64,000 nt of DNA from Branchiostoma floridae (taxonomy: Eukaryota; Chordata; Leptocardii; Amphioxiformes; Branchiostomatidae), in the NCBI RefSeq assembly GCF_000003815.2, contig NC_049981.1:10228033-10292032 (forward strand), written 5' to 3'. The notes under the pieces were generated by a model. That model searched no databases. It saw nothing but the letters and a program-made list of their open reading frames with translations, and had not been told where the DNA came from. Below are positions 1 through 14,600 of the stretch, piece by piece. Every line of letters starts with the position of its first letter. Position 1 is the first letter of the stretch. Both the position numbers and the translations under genes were made by a program.

Positions 1-351
1 TGTCAAACTTTTGTCGTTTTTGCACCTCACATTGGTTTTGGGTTTCCCAGAGGATGTCATCAAATCAACATAACCTAGACAAAGCTCAGATGTTTAAGTA
101 TTGTGCACTTTGCATTTGTGAGTTGAATAGTCAAAGGGTGTTACTTTCCATTCTAATGGAACATGAATGACTACTGAAGGAAGGAACAAAAGAGTGAACA
201 AATGAAGGAACAAAGGAAGAGAGGACTACCTTATGATTTACTTTTCTGATGGGCAGAGGAAAAAGTTAGTAAAATCATCATAATTACATGACATTCATAA
301 TCTGTTTCTTCACAAGATGAATATCATAGATACAGATTCATGAAACCTTAC
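1..351 (-). other. PAXIP1 last intron (partial), no exon seen
   Basis: A GT donor follows the exon ending at 352. No reading frame resembling the remaining PTIP C-terminus appears between here and base 1, so this is intronic and the final exon lies outside the window. Confidence 0.7.
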
Positions 352-2570
352 CGATATTGTTACTGGCATAGTCTGCACACATCTGTACATCACTCTCACA
401 TGTTATGATAAAAATTCTGGGTGAACCCTGCAAAAAAAACATCATACAAGAATGAATCCTTGATAATAACACAATTGTGGGTCACACCGCAAACACAAAA
501 CAACCGCAAAATATTTGTATTCTTCTCCCTGCCTAATCCTTTGTCTAAGTACTACAAATACATGTAACGTAAGGTTACCAGTTTACGTGCAGGACCAGTT
601 TACGGTCACTTATTGGTGGATGCAGACTTCGAGGTCAATTGTAAAAAAGAAAATTCTCTTGAGTAGGAAAGAAGTACGTTTATATCATCTATGTGTCTTG
701 CCTTATTTATCATATAACTTTGCATCCAGCAAATCACGTCTGAAAAGTCCGACAACAATTTACATTTACGCTTGAGTGCGCACAACACTATTACAGATGA
801 CCCGGTTCTGATCGTAATTCTAGACGGCTATTTTCGTCCCCTCTTTAAAATCCAACAAACTCTTTATGAATTGAAACATCACCTCAAACCAAACCTGGAG
901 TTCTTATCTCAAGAATGCATGGTGATTTTATGTATGTTGTCCAAGGAAACCCTTATAAACTGCATAAAAACAAGTGACTGTCCTCGCCGAGCGGGTAGTT
1001 TTCGAACGCCATCTTGCATCACGTGACTTGCCCGTTAAAGCTTGGTGCACTGGAGAGCGAGAAATTGTCGCAAGGGGCGCTGTTGGGGCTAATTTATGTG
1101 GGGAGGGCACGGCGTGAGCAAGCCACATGTATACTGAACGCGTTTCAAGGCCAGTTCCTATCTATACAGGTGATAGCAACATCCAAATTCGTTGCCATTA
1201 TTATGAGTAGCATTGTGCAAGTTGTCGAACAGCATGGCGCTCTGAGTGGCGTTCTGTTGGGGCAAAGATGACTTACCGATAACGTTTAGCGTCGATGCAA
1301 AGTGGCGGCATGGCCATATGTAAACAATTTATCCATTGTGTTATCTCAGTGAACTACGTGGGGAACTTTTAAGGGAAATGATCAGATATATGTCCTTTAG
1401 AAAAATAACCTCATGGAGAAACACCCAACTGACCGTAAATTGGTCACCCTGGAAGAATTCTTGGCTGCAGACTTGTTTATTAAAGACGCTCGTACGGCGA
1501 GAAATCCTCAGAAGAAATATGATGCCACACAGAGCTTGACGCAGACCGACTTTGAGGTCTTCCAATTAAGGACAGCTTTTCACTTCCCGGCCTGCGCGCT
1601 TTCCGTAAAACGGCATTATTAACAAATCGACCGTAAACTGGTAACCTTACGTTACATGTACGTAGTACACATTACAAATACACAACACATATACACAGCA
1701 TACATTACACAGTATTGTGATGGACCCAATCCTGGCAACAACAACCCTCTTTACCTGTCTCTGCTGTGAGGCCAACACCCTGTTAACTGCAGGTTTGGTC
1801 CCTATGACCTTCCCCCCTGCTGCCTCCACTATGGTCTTCATCATGTCCAGTCTGGGGATGACGTTTGGGGTCATGTAAAAGCAAGTGTCCTGTAAAACAA
1901 AGGAGTGTGTTGGCACAACTGCAGTTATATACATTTTTTAACACATTACCCGTATTTGTACAGTTGTGTAATTGTGTTCGGTTAGGATGGAGGGCGTCTA
2001 CATCAGAGCTTTATAACCATCCATAAACAGGGACAGGGGGCACCATAGACTATCTGCAACTTATGATCCACTGCTCACTGAGTCACGTGTTCTAACTACA
2101 TAACGTGACATCACAGAAGCAGTGGATTTCTTATTCCTGGACAAAGACTGAAGTCGATCAGTCAAAAATTGGGTTTACTGAGTCCAATTCTTTTGTGTTG
2201 GTCATTGCAGTTCAACTTTATTCAGAATGAATTCTACCAACACAGATGAACTTCCAAGTTATGTTCATCAATATGCAGATGCTGCAACATCCAACCCATG
2301 TAAGACGGGGAACAACAGATGCTAAACCGGGTAGTAAAGTGTGAAGTGAAGTGAAGTGTTCACAGCACAATGTACCTTGAACAGTTTCTGGACCCGTGCC
2401 CTGGCCAGAGACTCCGCCAGACTGAAACCAAACTGGGCTTCCTGTTCCTGATCCACCAGGGTGTGCATCTTCTCCTCTGGAAATCAACAGAAAAGGGCAT
2501 CAGATTCTGATATATAAACTTTAGATGTTTTCCATTTGTTGCAGTTGAAATGGTAATACACCACACCACA

Positions 2571-2619
<49 letters not shown>

Positions 2620-5600
2620 GCTGGTTCACCTTTATCTGTGGGGTAGCTTATATCCATTGTTATTTCAAACTACAATATTTTCAAATACTGATAACGTTTA
2701 TTTCCTTTTTAAAAATATTGCATTTTGAAACCACTGTCCATTGACTCGATATCCGTAATGACCCCATTTTAAATACAATGGATATAGGTTTCCACGCGGA
2801 GCAAGATGAACTAGTGTTATACCCCCCTCACATGTAGCGAAAATCGATCGGACGCAAGTCTGCGAGCTCTAAATTATGAGGGGGCATGACTCTGACGGGA
2901 AGGGGGGAACTCTGGGGGGTATTACACAAACAAAAACACACGTTCTCTCTTAATCTCTCTCTCTCTCTCTCTCTCTCAAATACACATTAACACACTTGCA
3001 GGTAACAACAACAAACTCCAGATCTCTCCTTACCCACGAAGCACCTGCGCTTGAAGCTGTCCTCCACCCAGGCAGGTGAGACGATGAACCTGCAGCTGGA
3101 GACACCTGACAGGAACTTGACCGTCCGCAGCACCTTGGTGGACACCAGGTGGGTGCACTTGTGGATGTTCTCTGCAATCTCTCCACCAATCAGCTGCACT
3201 TTCTGTAAGGGAACAATGATAAAAGACTTTAGCTAATAGCCAGGTCATTGGTCAAGGTCATAAATTTATCTTTAAAAAGAGTTACAAACAATTCGTATGT
3301 GCATATTACAGGGCTCGAAATACTGGATGCATGTGCACCCAGGTGCACCCAAAATTGGAGCTGTGCACCCAGATATTTTTTTAGGTTTATGTATGTAAAG
3401 AAATCAAAGTATACTAGTATATTCTTTCATATTCTTGACATCTAAGTGTTAGAAAGATAACAAAAATATCTGTCATGGTACTTGTTTAAGAATTTGATAG
3501 ATTGTAAATAAGTTTTGCTATTAGGTTATTACTTAAATTCAAGTGCTGCACCCAACAAATTTTTGGTGCACCTAATTTTTCAAGCTGGGTGCACCAGTGC
3601 ACCTAATCCCAAAAATGAATTTCGAGCCCTGATATTACTATAAATGCATTTAACTTAGTGGAGATTAAGTTTTTGGAGAAAATGGAGTGTCCATGCATGT
3701 GGTGGTTTTGAGTTTGTGGTTGTACTATATCAGGTTTCGTAATACAAGCATGCAACTTGCAATTTGCATGTAATTTTCACGTAACAATATTCAGAATTTT
3801 GCATGTTGAAAATACCTGGGCTGTACTGAAAACAATGAGAAATAAGACACCACACTTTTACACAAACCTACTTTTTATAAATGTTACAACAGATATAGAT
3901 AGGTCAACCTATGGATAACAGTGCACTGTGCTTTCTTGCAAATTCTTTTAAATCAACTTTTCTTTCTGGGATTGTCAATAAAATCTGAAAATGTTTTTTT
4001 TCCGATATTAAGACCTGCGGTCTACACTCTAGTTTAAAAGGAACTCCAGGCTGCTTACCGTTGTGAGGTCGTTGACACTTGCAATGTCCAGACCGGTGAA
4101 AAGCACCCTGGGAGTTTTCTCGGGAGGAAGTCTCCTGTACGGCTTGATGGGTTCGTTTCTCTGTCGTTTGTTGGTCCCGTTCCCGTCCTGGGAACCTTTC
4201 CGCTTCGACTTGGGCGGAGATGGCGTGAAGAGGACGCGGTTCCTGCTCAGGTTCTGCAATGCATCCTGGGATAGCTGCAATGCTGTCGTCCAAGGGCCTA
4301 CAAAAAGTATGATTTTCAGCTCTAATTGGTTCTTAGTAAAAGCAACTGTGTTATATTAATGAACAATAGATAGGAATAACATAAAGATCGGTGCATATAC
4401 AAATGTATAACATTTCCACTTCTTGTGCTTAATGTTTTACATTATATCATGATACCTGTTTGAATGTCTTAGGAATGTGAAATATACCCCTAGCCATGTA
4501 ATTGGGTATATTGTAGTGAAGTGTAGAGTCCAGCCTACTACACCTGTAATTTTGAAAAATCAGGTCTCAAAATACTGGGGGCATATGCCCTTTTTTGTGC
4601 CCTCAAAATTGGAGCAAAGGACCTAAATAGGTGCAGTTGAGTAAGGTTACGTGAAAGAATCTATTGTACATGCATGCAGCATAATAAAAAAAAAAAAATA
4701 CAACTGTTACCTGCTTGAATTTGTAAACATAGCTATAGTTTCCGTTCATCGAAATTTGCCAGAGCTTTTGTATATACGTGTCTCTAAATATATTCAGTGC
4801 AAACAATTTTTTAGGTTAGGAATCAAAATAAATTTCAAACCCAAAAATGGATTAGAAAATAGAATATCCCGGACGTGTACTCTAGTACACACCCATGACA
4901 GCTTTAACATAGTGATAGTCCAGCTGGAAAGGTTCGCTAGCGGAGAAGTTCTGGTACTTGGGCAGCCCCATCTGTTTGATGGCGTCAAAGTTTCCCAGGA
5001 TGATGTCACTGAGCCACTGGACGTTCAGACATGGCGTCCTCCACTCCAGTGCCTTCTTGTGTTTCTCTCCCTCAGGCCTACAGGGGAGAGAAAGGGTACT
5101 GTAAATGTTAAAATTGATATCAAAATTGTCATGTTTTTTTTTGGCAGAGACCTCTTTGTGTTGGCGTAACGATTTGGAGGCTACCGATGTTGTGCCCTTG
5201 AAAAAGGCACTTAACACCACATTCCTGACTACACCTAGGAATCAAAATGGGTACCAAGGTCACACACAATGGGTCCAAATTCAACCTTGACATTTGACTT
5301 TCCAATGCCTACATGTACCCAACGCCTACATGTACCCTACTAATACTATTTAGATATTTTTTAAAATATCATTACAATCCATCCAGAGCTTCTTATGTTG
5401 TGCTGACTTAATATATATGGAAACACATATAGACACACACAAACACACATTGACATGCCCAAAACAATACCTACATGTATGACAATGGTAAGTCATGTAA
5501 TTAACATCAATGACTTGTACTACTGATTCCTAATGATTCCCTACCTTTTACATATGAGTACTGTGTTGAAACGACTGAAGCTGCCCGTGTACTTGGCCCC

Positions 5601-8600
5601 AGCCAGGGATATCATCATCTTCAGGTTCTCTCTGTCCTGGTCCACAAACCCTGTCACTGCAATAATCTGTGAAACAAACATGGACAATTAACATTTAGTT
5701 TTTTAGGCTCCGCTCCAAAAGTGTTGCCAAAATAGAAATATTTTGGTCATTTCTGATGCATGACTGCAAATAAAAGCAATCTACAAAAAGTACTTAAAGA
5801 ACATACTTTAAATGCAGATTCTGAAATGTTCGTGGTTTTCGCGGTGGCCACTTCACCACGGACTTAAAACCACCGCAAACATTTTCCCATTATAGTATGT
5901 GACCACAGTCTATGGTGCTACCATGAACTTAAAACCACTGCAAACACTAGTACTGCATTTTCCCACTACCACGAAAGTAAATCCAACGACCTTAAATGCA
6001 TTTACAGTAATCCTGCACCAAGGTAGCATTGCAAAAAAACAAAAATAAGCAAAACAAATTGATCTCCACATTAAGTTATTCTGCCTCATCAGCCAAATAA
6101 TCAACAAATCCACAACGAACAAACAACAAAAACCACCTGTCCGTTGCATGGTTTGATGCTGTGTGGGAATGGAGTAGGCAGGTGTAGAGCTTTCCACGGT
6201 GGGATCATCTTCTTAATGGTGAGGACATCGTTCAACCAGTACGCTGTTACGCACCTCTTACCGTCCTGCTGGGCCTAAAAGTTGTGAAAAAAGGTTTCAG
6301 TTAGGAAATGAACCTTATAGTTGTCCACAAAAGGTTTCAGCTAGGAAAAGACCCTCACAGTAAAAGTCTGTTGGTGTAGTGATTGTATTGCATGCAGTAT
6401 GTCTTGGGCTCGTATTCCCTAACAAGTCATACCATATAGTTAAGAGGTAAAGGTAGTCCCAAAGAGGCCGTAGGGGCATTGGGTTGTTATCCACTGTGTC
6501 TTGGGCACGGTATTGGAGCCCATCCCTCTACTTCCACCGCTTTCCTTACAAAAATAAGACAATACCCTACTTTCTTGAAGCAGCAGACTGTCATAATGTT
6601 CCAGAATATACCACACAAGATGATGGTTTGATTGTTTAATTTATTATCATTCAACACATGTAGTTCAACAGTTTTATGTACATTTTGCCACCTATTGTAT
6701 CCTTTACAATTGTCGTGCAATAAAGTTCCCCTTCTTCTTTTACAAGTACTTCCCCAACCAAACTCAGATACCCATCTTTACACTTGGTGGAGTAAGGAAA
6801 GTCCTGTACAGTACCCTTCCAAAGGACAAAACATCTACAATGGACCTCTCACCTCACCTCACCGGTCCCATAGCCCCACCTCACAATGGACCACTAGGAA
6901 TCAATCCAGTGATATCTCAACCGTGTGTCTGCTAGTCAAGCCATTTTCACAGCTATCAAGCATTTACAAAGTTTAAAGATTACAATTCTGTGCTGTCATC
7001 TTATACTTACTTGTTTGAAGAACGGGCTAGCCTGGTTGTCACACAGTAAATGGGTGCACCGCTGGGAGTAGCCAGGGTCCACAAAACCACCATGCTGGTG
7101 CACCACCTAGCAGAAGGAATAAGTACTACAATCACTTCATGCCAATAAAATTTGTAACATCATAACAAACCATTCATTCATCCAAGTCTACTAGAAGATA
7201 AAGAGGAGAGCTATATGTCTGTAGATGTACCCACCCTAGTCCAAGTCTCCAGCTGTGCAGGTAACACCTGTTCCTGGTAGTCAACTATCACAAAGATACA
7301 GCCCAGCAGACAGGTGTCAGGAGGCACTGTGGAGAGGAAAGTTTACATTACAATCGTATATGGTCTCATGCCTGTATTACTCCGAGTGGACACTCTCAAA
7401 GAGTCCCTTCCAAAGTATAATTGGTCCCCCAAATTGTGTGTTTATATAGATGATAAATTCCCTTTCAGCATTTTTTCACCCAATATAAAAAGAATTTGAG
7501 ATGAAAGCTTGTGTGTTTCTGACAGGATTGGGTAGGAAAATTTTCAAGTGAGTATGGGACGTGTATGTTTGATGGCCCTGAACAATACTGTCAGGGGCTA
7601 AAGACAGCAGAGTGCCTCTTGCAGATAGTAAATAAGTGCAGTTATAGATGTCATAAAAATCTATTTTCAAAAATGAAGTAAAGTATTCCTACTTAGCCTT
7701 CATGCAATTTTCTCCTTATACTATATGTGGCTTGCGCACTTTGACATGGTTGACTATAGGAGGCACTTACCGTTTATCTTGGGATCATGACCATGATATT
7801 CCAGTAACTCCCCATCCCCCTTCAGGTAGGGAGGGGTGTCATCGAGCTGGGAGATCTGGATAGTCTCGTGAACCTGTTGGTACCAAAAATTTTTTTAAAA
7901 GTATTTTATTCAATGTTTTGGTGACCATAGTGAGGTCTGTGTGGCGCAACAGCTAGAGCGTTTGACTTGGAACCAATAGGTCCTGGGTTCGATACCCACC
8001 TTTTCCTGACCCTGTGCCTTTGGGAAAGGCACTTAACATGATAGACCCACCACGATGGTGGAGTGACACCCAAAGAGGCAGTTTGCACTGCAGCATACAT
8101 GTAGGTCTTGCTGCTTACCGATACGGTCCCAAAGAATTTTGATATTCCGTGACTTGCCAACCTGATGAAACTGTTGACAAATCACTCCAACTGGTGCTAG
8201 TCAACTAATAATCATCCATATAACTGGATGATTATCAAAGATGATAAAGATGGAAGGATGCCTACTAACTGCACTACACATTATGTTCATAGTTAGCGAT
8301 TCTACAAAAGTATATGTAGCCAAACTATTCTAAGTTGATGTATGGGTAGTAAGCCATTGTGTATTGTATTTTTTTAAAAGCTTTCTAATTTTAGTCAAAA
8401 TCATGCAAAAACAGTCCTAAGAATGCACTCTGACCTATCCTATAGCCACATTTATACCAGGTAGGGGGTGCAGCCCCAGCCTATTCATTGTGAAAAGAAT
8501 AGAAATAGATGTAGTATGCTATTTTCTTTCTATTGATTCAATCATAATTACCTTGGTAGAGTCACGTGGACTGAGAACAAGTTTCGTTCCACTTGCGTCG

Positions 8601-11600
8601 ATGTGACCACTGTTCGTGATGTCTCGGATTCTCCTGTTGGTAAGCAACGGCGACTGGACCCTACCAAGTGACCTGTGATCAGGGGGGGTCTGATCACAAG
8701 AACTCTTGTTCAACAGATTCAACAACCTTGGTGCCTCCAACTTCTTCTTCCCATCTAAGCTCAGTCCTGATTGGTCAAGTCCTAGCATTGCTTCACCCTG
8801 ATTGGCTGAGGATGGGAGAGTGTCCATGGGTTCTTCTTCTTCTAGATTGGCTGGGGGAGGTTCTTTCTTTTCTTCCTTGATGACAAGCCTGGGGTGGTAT
8901 TTTTCTTCCTCTTGTTGTTTTTTCTGAGCGAGACTGTCGACAATCCAATCTGGCGTGACAACTTTGATTTTGGTGTGTTTTAGTGCACATTCATATTTTG
9001 CCTGAAAAAAAAAATTTGAAATGATTATGATGTTTACATTTCAATGTTATCTTAGTAATTCTCACAAAGCTATTAAGAAAAGTGTTCAAAGCTGCCTCTA
9101 GATAAAAACTACATTTCAGACAAAAAATGTATCCATAATTTCCTTTTATCAAGACATCCTATTAAATTGCGTAATCATATTTCACAACTCGAAAAAGGAA
9201 AGAAAACACATAATGCTTACTTTTACACAGTCTAGTCTAACAAACTACTGCTGTTTATTCTTACTCAAAGATATAAATGATGACCATCCCCTCCAGCTCT
9301 GTCCTGTCACTTGCTACACAACGTAATCCAACACAACAGGGTGTCTACTATTTACCAGTCACCATGGTGACAGCCATCCTCTATGGGTCATTGACCTTAG
9401 TTTGAACAGAAGAGGAAGGAGAACAAATGAAGCAAAAAGGTAAACACTAAAAGTTCCATGTATATCCAAATCTTGAGGAGTTCCACAGGAGGGAGGTCGT
9501 GAACTACTAAGAGTAGAAGGTACAATAACCATCCTTACCCCCTCAGGTTTGGGTGTGACTAAGTGTGTACATCTCTTGTTAAAGTTCAGTTGACAGTTCC
9601 CGCCATAGAAGGTCACCATTCCCCACAGTGCCTTACGGTCCTCTTCTGGAATCTGTAAATGACAAAGATTCTCCGATTAATAAACACAACTTCACAAGAA
9701 TACTGTAGTCTGTACAAAGATACTAACCTTTCTTCCAATATAAAGGTATACATGAATCAAATTTTCAACGACCACTGTCACCTTCTTCAGGATCAATCCT
9801 GATGACCAATCACTTCAGAACGTTAACTCACTTGAGTTTCCTGAAGAAGGTGACAGTGGTTGTTGAAAATTTGATGCGTGTATACAAATGTACCTTAGTA
9901 TTGGAAGAAAGTTTTTGTTATAAGAAATTGATACCAACTGGTAGAAAGATAGTCTTGTCTTGCTGTACAAACCTGGTGCATTACATTTAAAGGCAGTTTG
10001 CAGGTTATGAAAAAAACAAACAAACAAGCCATAGGGAATATTTCAAAAGATTTTCTCACCTGTGACAAACATAAGACTAGACCTGAGAAGAGTTTGTTGT
10101 CCTCTGGAGTGAATGCCTTGTGACTGAGACATGTTGTTAAGGAATATCTGAATAGTTTAAATCTTTGTCATCAGGCACTCCTTAAATTACATTCTATAAG
10201 CATATGATTCCTACTGTACAAAACAAGCTAAACTAACATAACAGCAATTCTCAAGTGCTACGGTCCCATTTGGACAAAGGGGCCCCTCCAAGTACTTTTC
10301 TGCACTTACATGGCCTTGTGGGACACCCTGCAGGTACCAAGCCATTTTGGGGCACAGCTAGGCCCCCCGGATTTTTTAAACTTAGAATCAAACCTGGACC
10401 CGGCAACAAACAGACGCCATGACCTAATCATGAAAATCACTACAGTTACCCCCGCAGTTTCCGACAGTCCATCAGGACAAATCTGTGGCCTCAGAGCCAG
10501 GTTGGGCTACAACACATATGGGGACAGGAGCGAATGTGACCATGCATGTAGCATAGGTAGAAAACACAAAAGGATACGGTAGAAGACGTCCACATCTGGC
10601 TGACAGGGTCACCCATTTGGGCTGGAAAAGAGAATAAGAAAAGTCAGTCAGTATAACATTAATATTTCCATCATTCTACAACACACATAAATCAATTGAT
10701 GCATTTTAGGCAAAGGGGTTTTGCATTATAGCTATATTCCCATGCCCCCCACCCCCATTGATTGGTTCCACCACTCACTTAAAATGCCATCATCCTCTAC
10801 ATGTGTATTTGTTTAGAAAAACCTGATAGCATGGTGGCCTTGTGGTTAGGGTTTTTGAATCTGAGTTCTAGTACCTAGCAGACTACAATGTTGTGCCATT
10901 GGAAAAGGCACTTTACATCAATTTCCACACTTCACTAAGCACCTAGCTTCGGCTCTGATAGGATATCAAATGGACATGAAAGTGACGTCTACTAAGTGAA
11001 AATGATCTCGGACCAGTTTACCTCACTAAAGAGTTATTCTAGTGGTGAGTGATGCTAAGAAACAAACAAAAAAACAAACAAAAATGGAAAGTTGTTACCG
11101 TAACGACAGGGAGATCGTACACCTCTCTCGCCTCGCTGACTTCTGGGTAATCTTCGTTGTCTGCGATGACGTGCGTAGCGAGGTCCGTCAGGTACGAGTA
11201 CTCCTTCCCACCACCCTGGCGCAACAATTTCTGTACCTGTTCATAGACCAAAAATATCACTGTAAATGCCTTTAATCGCACAGTGATTTTATTTTGTCGA
11301 AAGGAGGAAATGCAGTGTTTGCTGTGTTTTTTAGTTCACAATAGAACTATAGACTAGAATAGTCACATACTATACAAAAATAGAAACCCAATTTTTTTAA
11401 GTTCACAGTAAGCAGTCACCATGTACATAAAAAATAATAAAAATTTCAATAATGGAGGATGCAGGAATGAGTTGATGGGACCAAATTACATGGATTTACA
11501 GGGAGAACGTTAACATTCGAATGCATAGTAAACAAGATACCAAAGGTTTCATATCTGTGTCAATTATTGAGAGTTTTTGTGAATTTCTTGTTTTATTCAT

Positions 11601-14600
11601 TAATCTAATGTCACTTTTTTGCTAATTTTGTCTATGCATATTCATGCCTGTGGCACCAAACCACAACCCTTTGACATCCTGCAAGTCTCCTGTTACACCA
11701 TATTCTTCCTCCTTCCTACATGTACCATGGAACAAAGCAAGCAAAAACTTGCAAACAAACCAAGACATCATACCTCTCTTTTCACTAACTCAAACAGGTA
11801 AAAAAAAGCAGGTAGTAAATTATACAAATAACACGTTACCAGGGTTCGAAATACACATACTTAACTTGCAATTTGCACATAATTTTTGAGATTTGCATGT
11901 AAAAATATTCTGAACTTGCAATCTTGCATGTTGAAAATAATTGGCCTATAGTTAAAATACTGAGCAATTAGACACTCTTCTCTTTGACATAACGACGTAT
12001 GGACGTTTCTTTTTCCTTCCTTGTTTTTGCCGGTAACTTTCTCCGGTAGCTTCACTAGATGTGATCAAAATTTGCCAAGTCAAGCTAGCCAACGGTCGTC
12101 AGCTGGCGTTATAAATAATCAAATTTGGCTTTGCTGCAAACTTTCATGCTGATTATGTGAATATCTTTCCAAAATTTTAAGTTCTATCTATATTTTTATG
12201 CTCTGATTTCTGTCCGTGAACAGTCAAAATTATTATCCATCCTGAGCAGCAAAATTCCGCCAAAGGACGGAATGATGGATGTTGGCAAGAAAATTGCAGT
12301 ATAGACTAGTTGTACTTTGCATGTAAATTTTTCAAATTGCACTTAAAATTTTTGCCAACTTGCAATTTTGCATGTAGCAAAAAAACGTATTTCGATCCCT
12401 GCGTTACGTACATTAAAATTTATAACAAAATCATAAATGTTGCAGCAGGATCTAAGGTCTAAAGTAAAACCAATGAGGTTAAAAATGGTTCACATATTCT
12501 GAATATCTCACACGAGTGTGCAGAAAAAAGAAAACAACTTGCAAATGTGTTCATGAACACAGTGCACGGGGAGGTCGGATTGTCAATGGGTTGGTAACGT
12601 AATTATGTAAGATTTGTGTCGGATTTCCACATTCAGATTTTCCGATGTTGGATCCGACAGAAATCCAGAAATCAGGCCAAATCAATGGCGCCCGCCCATT
12701 GTTTTTCCGTCAGTCTTCCGATGCGTTCCCAATAGATGTTGGAAATGTGTCGGTTTTAACGCACCGACTGGAGGTCACTTGAGGTCATGACAGGCGCCAG
12801 GCCCCGATTAACAGGATAATGTAGGAATATCTCGATATGAATAAACGAGCTACAGAGTTGATACTGTTTTGTTGATTACATATTTCCTTTTATGTTACAT
12901 TTTTTAACTAGGGTAATTTAACAATTTTTTTAGGATGCCCACTTTTTGAAACCACTGTCACTTTCGGTGGCTAGTTGACCAGTGCATTATGTTGATCATG
13001 ACTAATGTCGTGTATTCCCATTCTTCAGGTTTGTCAATACCGTCAAAGTTTGAGGATGGAGATGTGCTGTCACAGAAGAACCGATTTATCTTATATTATC
13101 TATTGATTTATCCGTTTTGTTCCTGTTGAGTTTGATTTCCTGTTAATTTATTAATGTTTCACTGTTTTTCTCAAAAGTTTGTTTTGTCACTTTAACACTA
13201 ACTCTCTAATACTAACACTAATCTAGGAACTAACACGTTTCGAAAGTTAACATGAACTCAGCCAAAGACAGTCCACACAGACTATAGTTATTAACAAGAT
13301 AATAGACTGGATATTATCACTTGATAAAAAAGACAAAGTCAAGCATTGGCCAGACCATACGAGTAGAAGACGGATCAACCTGACATCGCTATGGAATAAG
13401 CTTCCTCGGACTTGCTTCCCCATGGGTACAATCTGAAACTGTTTAAGACGTTCGGACTACCGGTGGCTGACTTGGTAACGGTGTACTGTGGATTTATCAG
13501 GCCTATTCTGGAATATTGTGCACCAGTGTACCACAACAGTCTTACAAGCAAACAGACCGCAACCTTGGAACTTGTACAGAGACGCGCCTGCCGAACAATC
13601 CTCGGGCGTAACTACACTGACTACTCATCAGCCCTGCAACAGTGCGGACTTGAAACACTGGAGGAAAGAAGAACCAACCTCTGCCGAAGGCTTGCATCCA
13701 GTATGCAGAAGTCAGAAAGAACTGCACACCTGTTACCGCAAACCCGTGGTCAGACGCATGGCCGTAACCTGCGGAATTCACAAACACTGACCGTACCTAC
13801 CTTCCGCACTACAAGATTCCGCAACAGTCCTGTACCATCAATGCTAAGGCTTCTCAACGAGAAAAAATGACAATGTTTATGAACTGTAAACTATGTATGC
13901 TTTTATTCATGTTAAATGAACTATCCACTTAAACAGCAATTCTCTCCGAGATCATTTGTTTTAAAGTGCAATCACGTGCTAGAAATTGATTGTGTATGTT
14001 AATTATATTAAGTAAGTATAGATTTTAATGTACAAAAAGTCACAATTCAGCCCCTGGCTGCCAGTACTTTGTTTTACTAATAAACCATTTTTGATTGTTT
14101 GATTGATTAAGTCAAGGGTTAACAGACATCTTTCACAATACAGTATTATAACCCAAAACGTTTGAGTGGCTCCATGAGCCTTTGCGGTGAATCCTATATA
14201 TATATGGCCTCCTTCGGTCATATGGCCTCCTTCCCCCCCCCCCCCCATCTCCCCAGGTGAATCCTAAGTAAATAAAAAAAAAGATAACCACTGTCCGATA
14301 ATTGGTAGTATTTTTTCTGAATCACCGTAGTTTAAAAATACTGTGCGTCGAAATGGGTCCATGAAAGCCATGAAGATATTTTCACGCAAGTGGATGACAA
14401 AACGATTTTATAAAAGATGTGTCATCGGTAACGGCCATGAAATGCGCTTCAAGTTTCTGCCGACGTTTTGCATCTTCCGCAATACGTCCTGCAATCTTCC
14501 GCAGAATTAGAACACGTAACGTTAAAAAAAAATTCTGGACGTCCCGCAATCATCTGCAAAAATTGTATGAAAGACGCCAGAAGGTTTCCGCATACGCAAG

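Noticed and set aside
7934-8000. A functional tRNA gene
   Set aside because: A and B boxes are present, but the cloverleaf arms do not pair and the sequence runs into a SINE body.
12558-12600. CACAGTG heptamer as a true recombination signal sequence
   Set aside because: No ACAAAAACC-like nonamer follows at 12 or 23 bases, and the flanks do not show a five-base duplication. A three-base GAA duplication fits better with CACTA.
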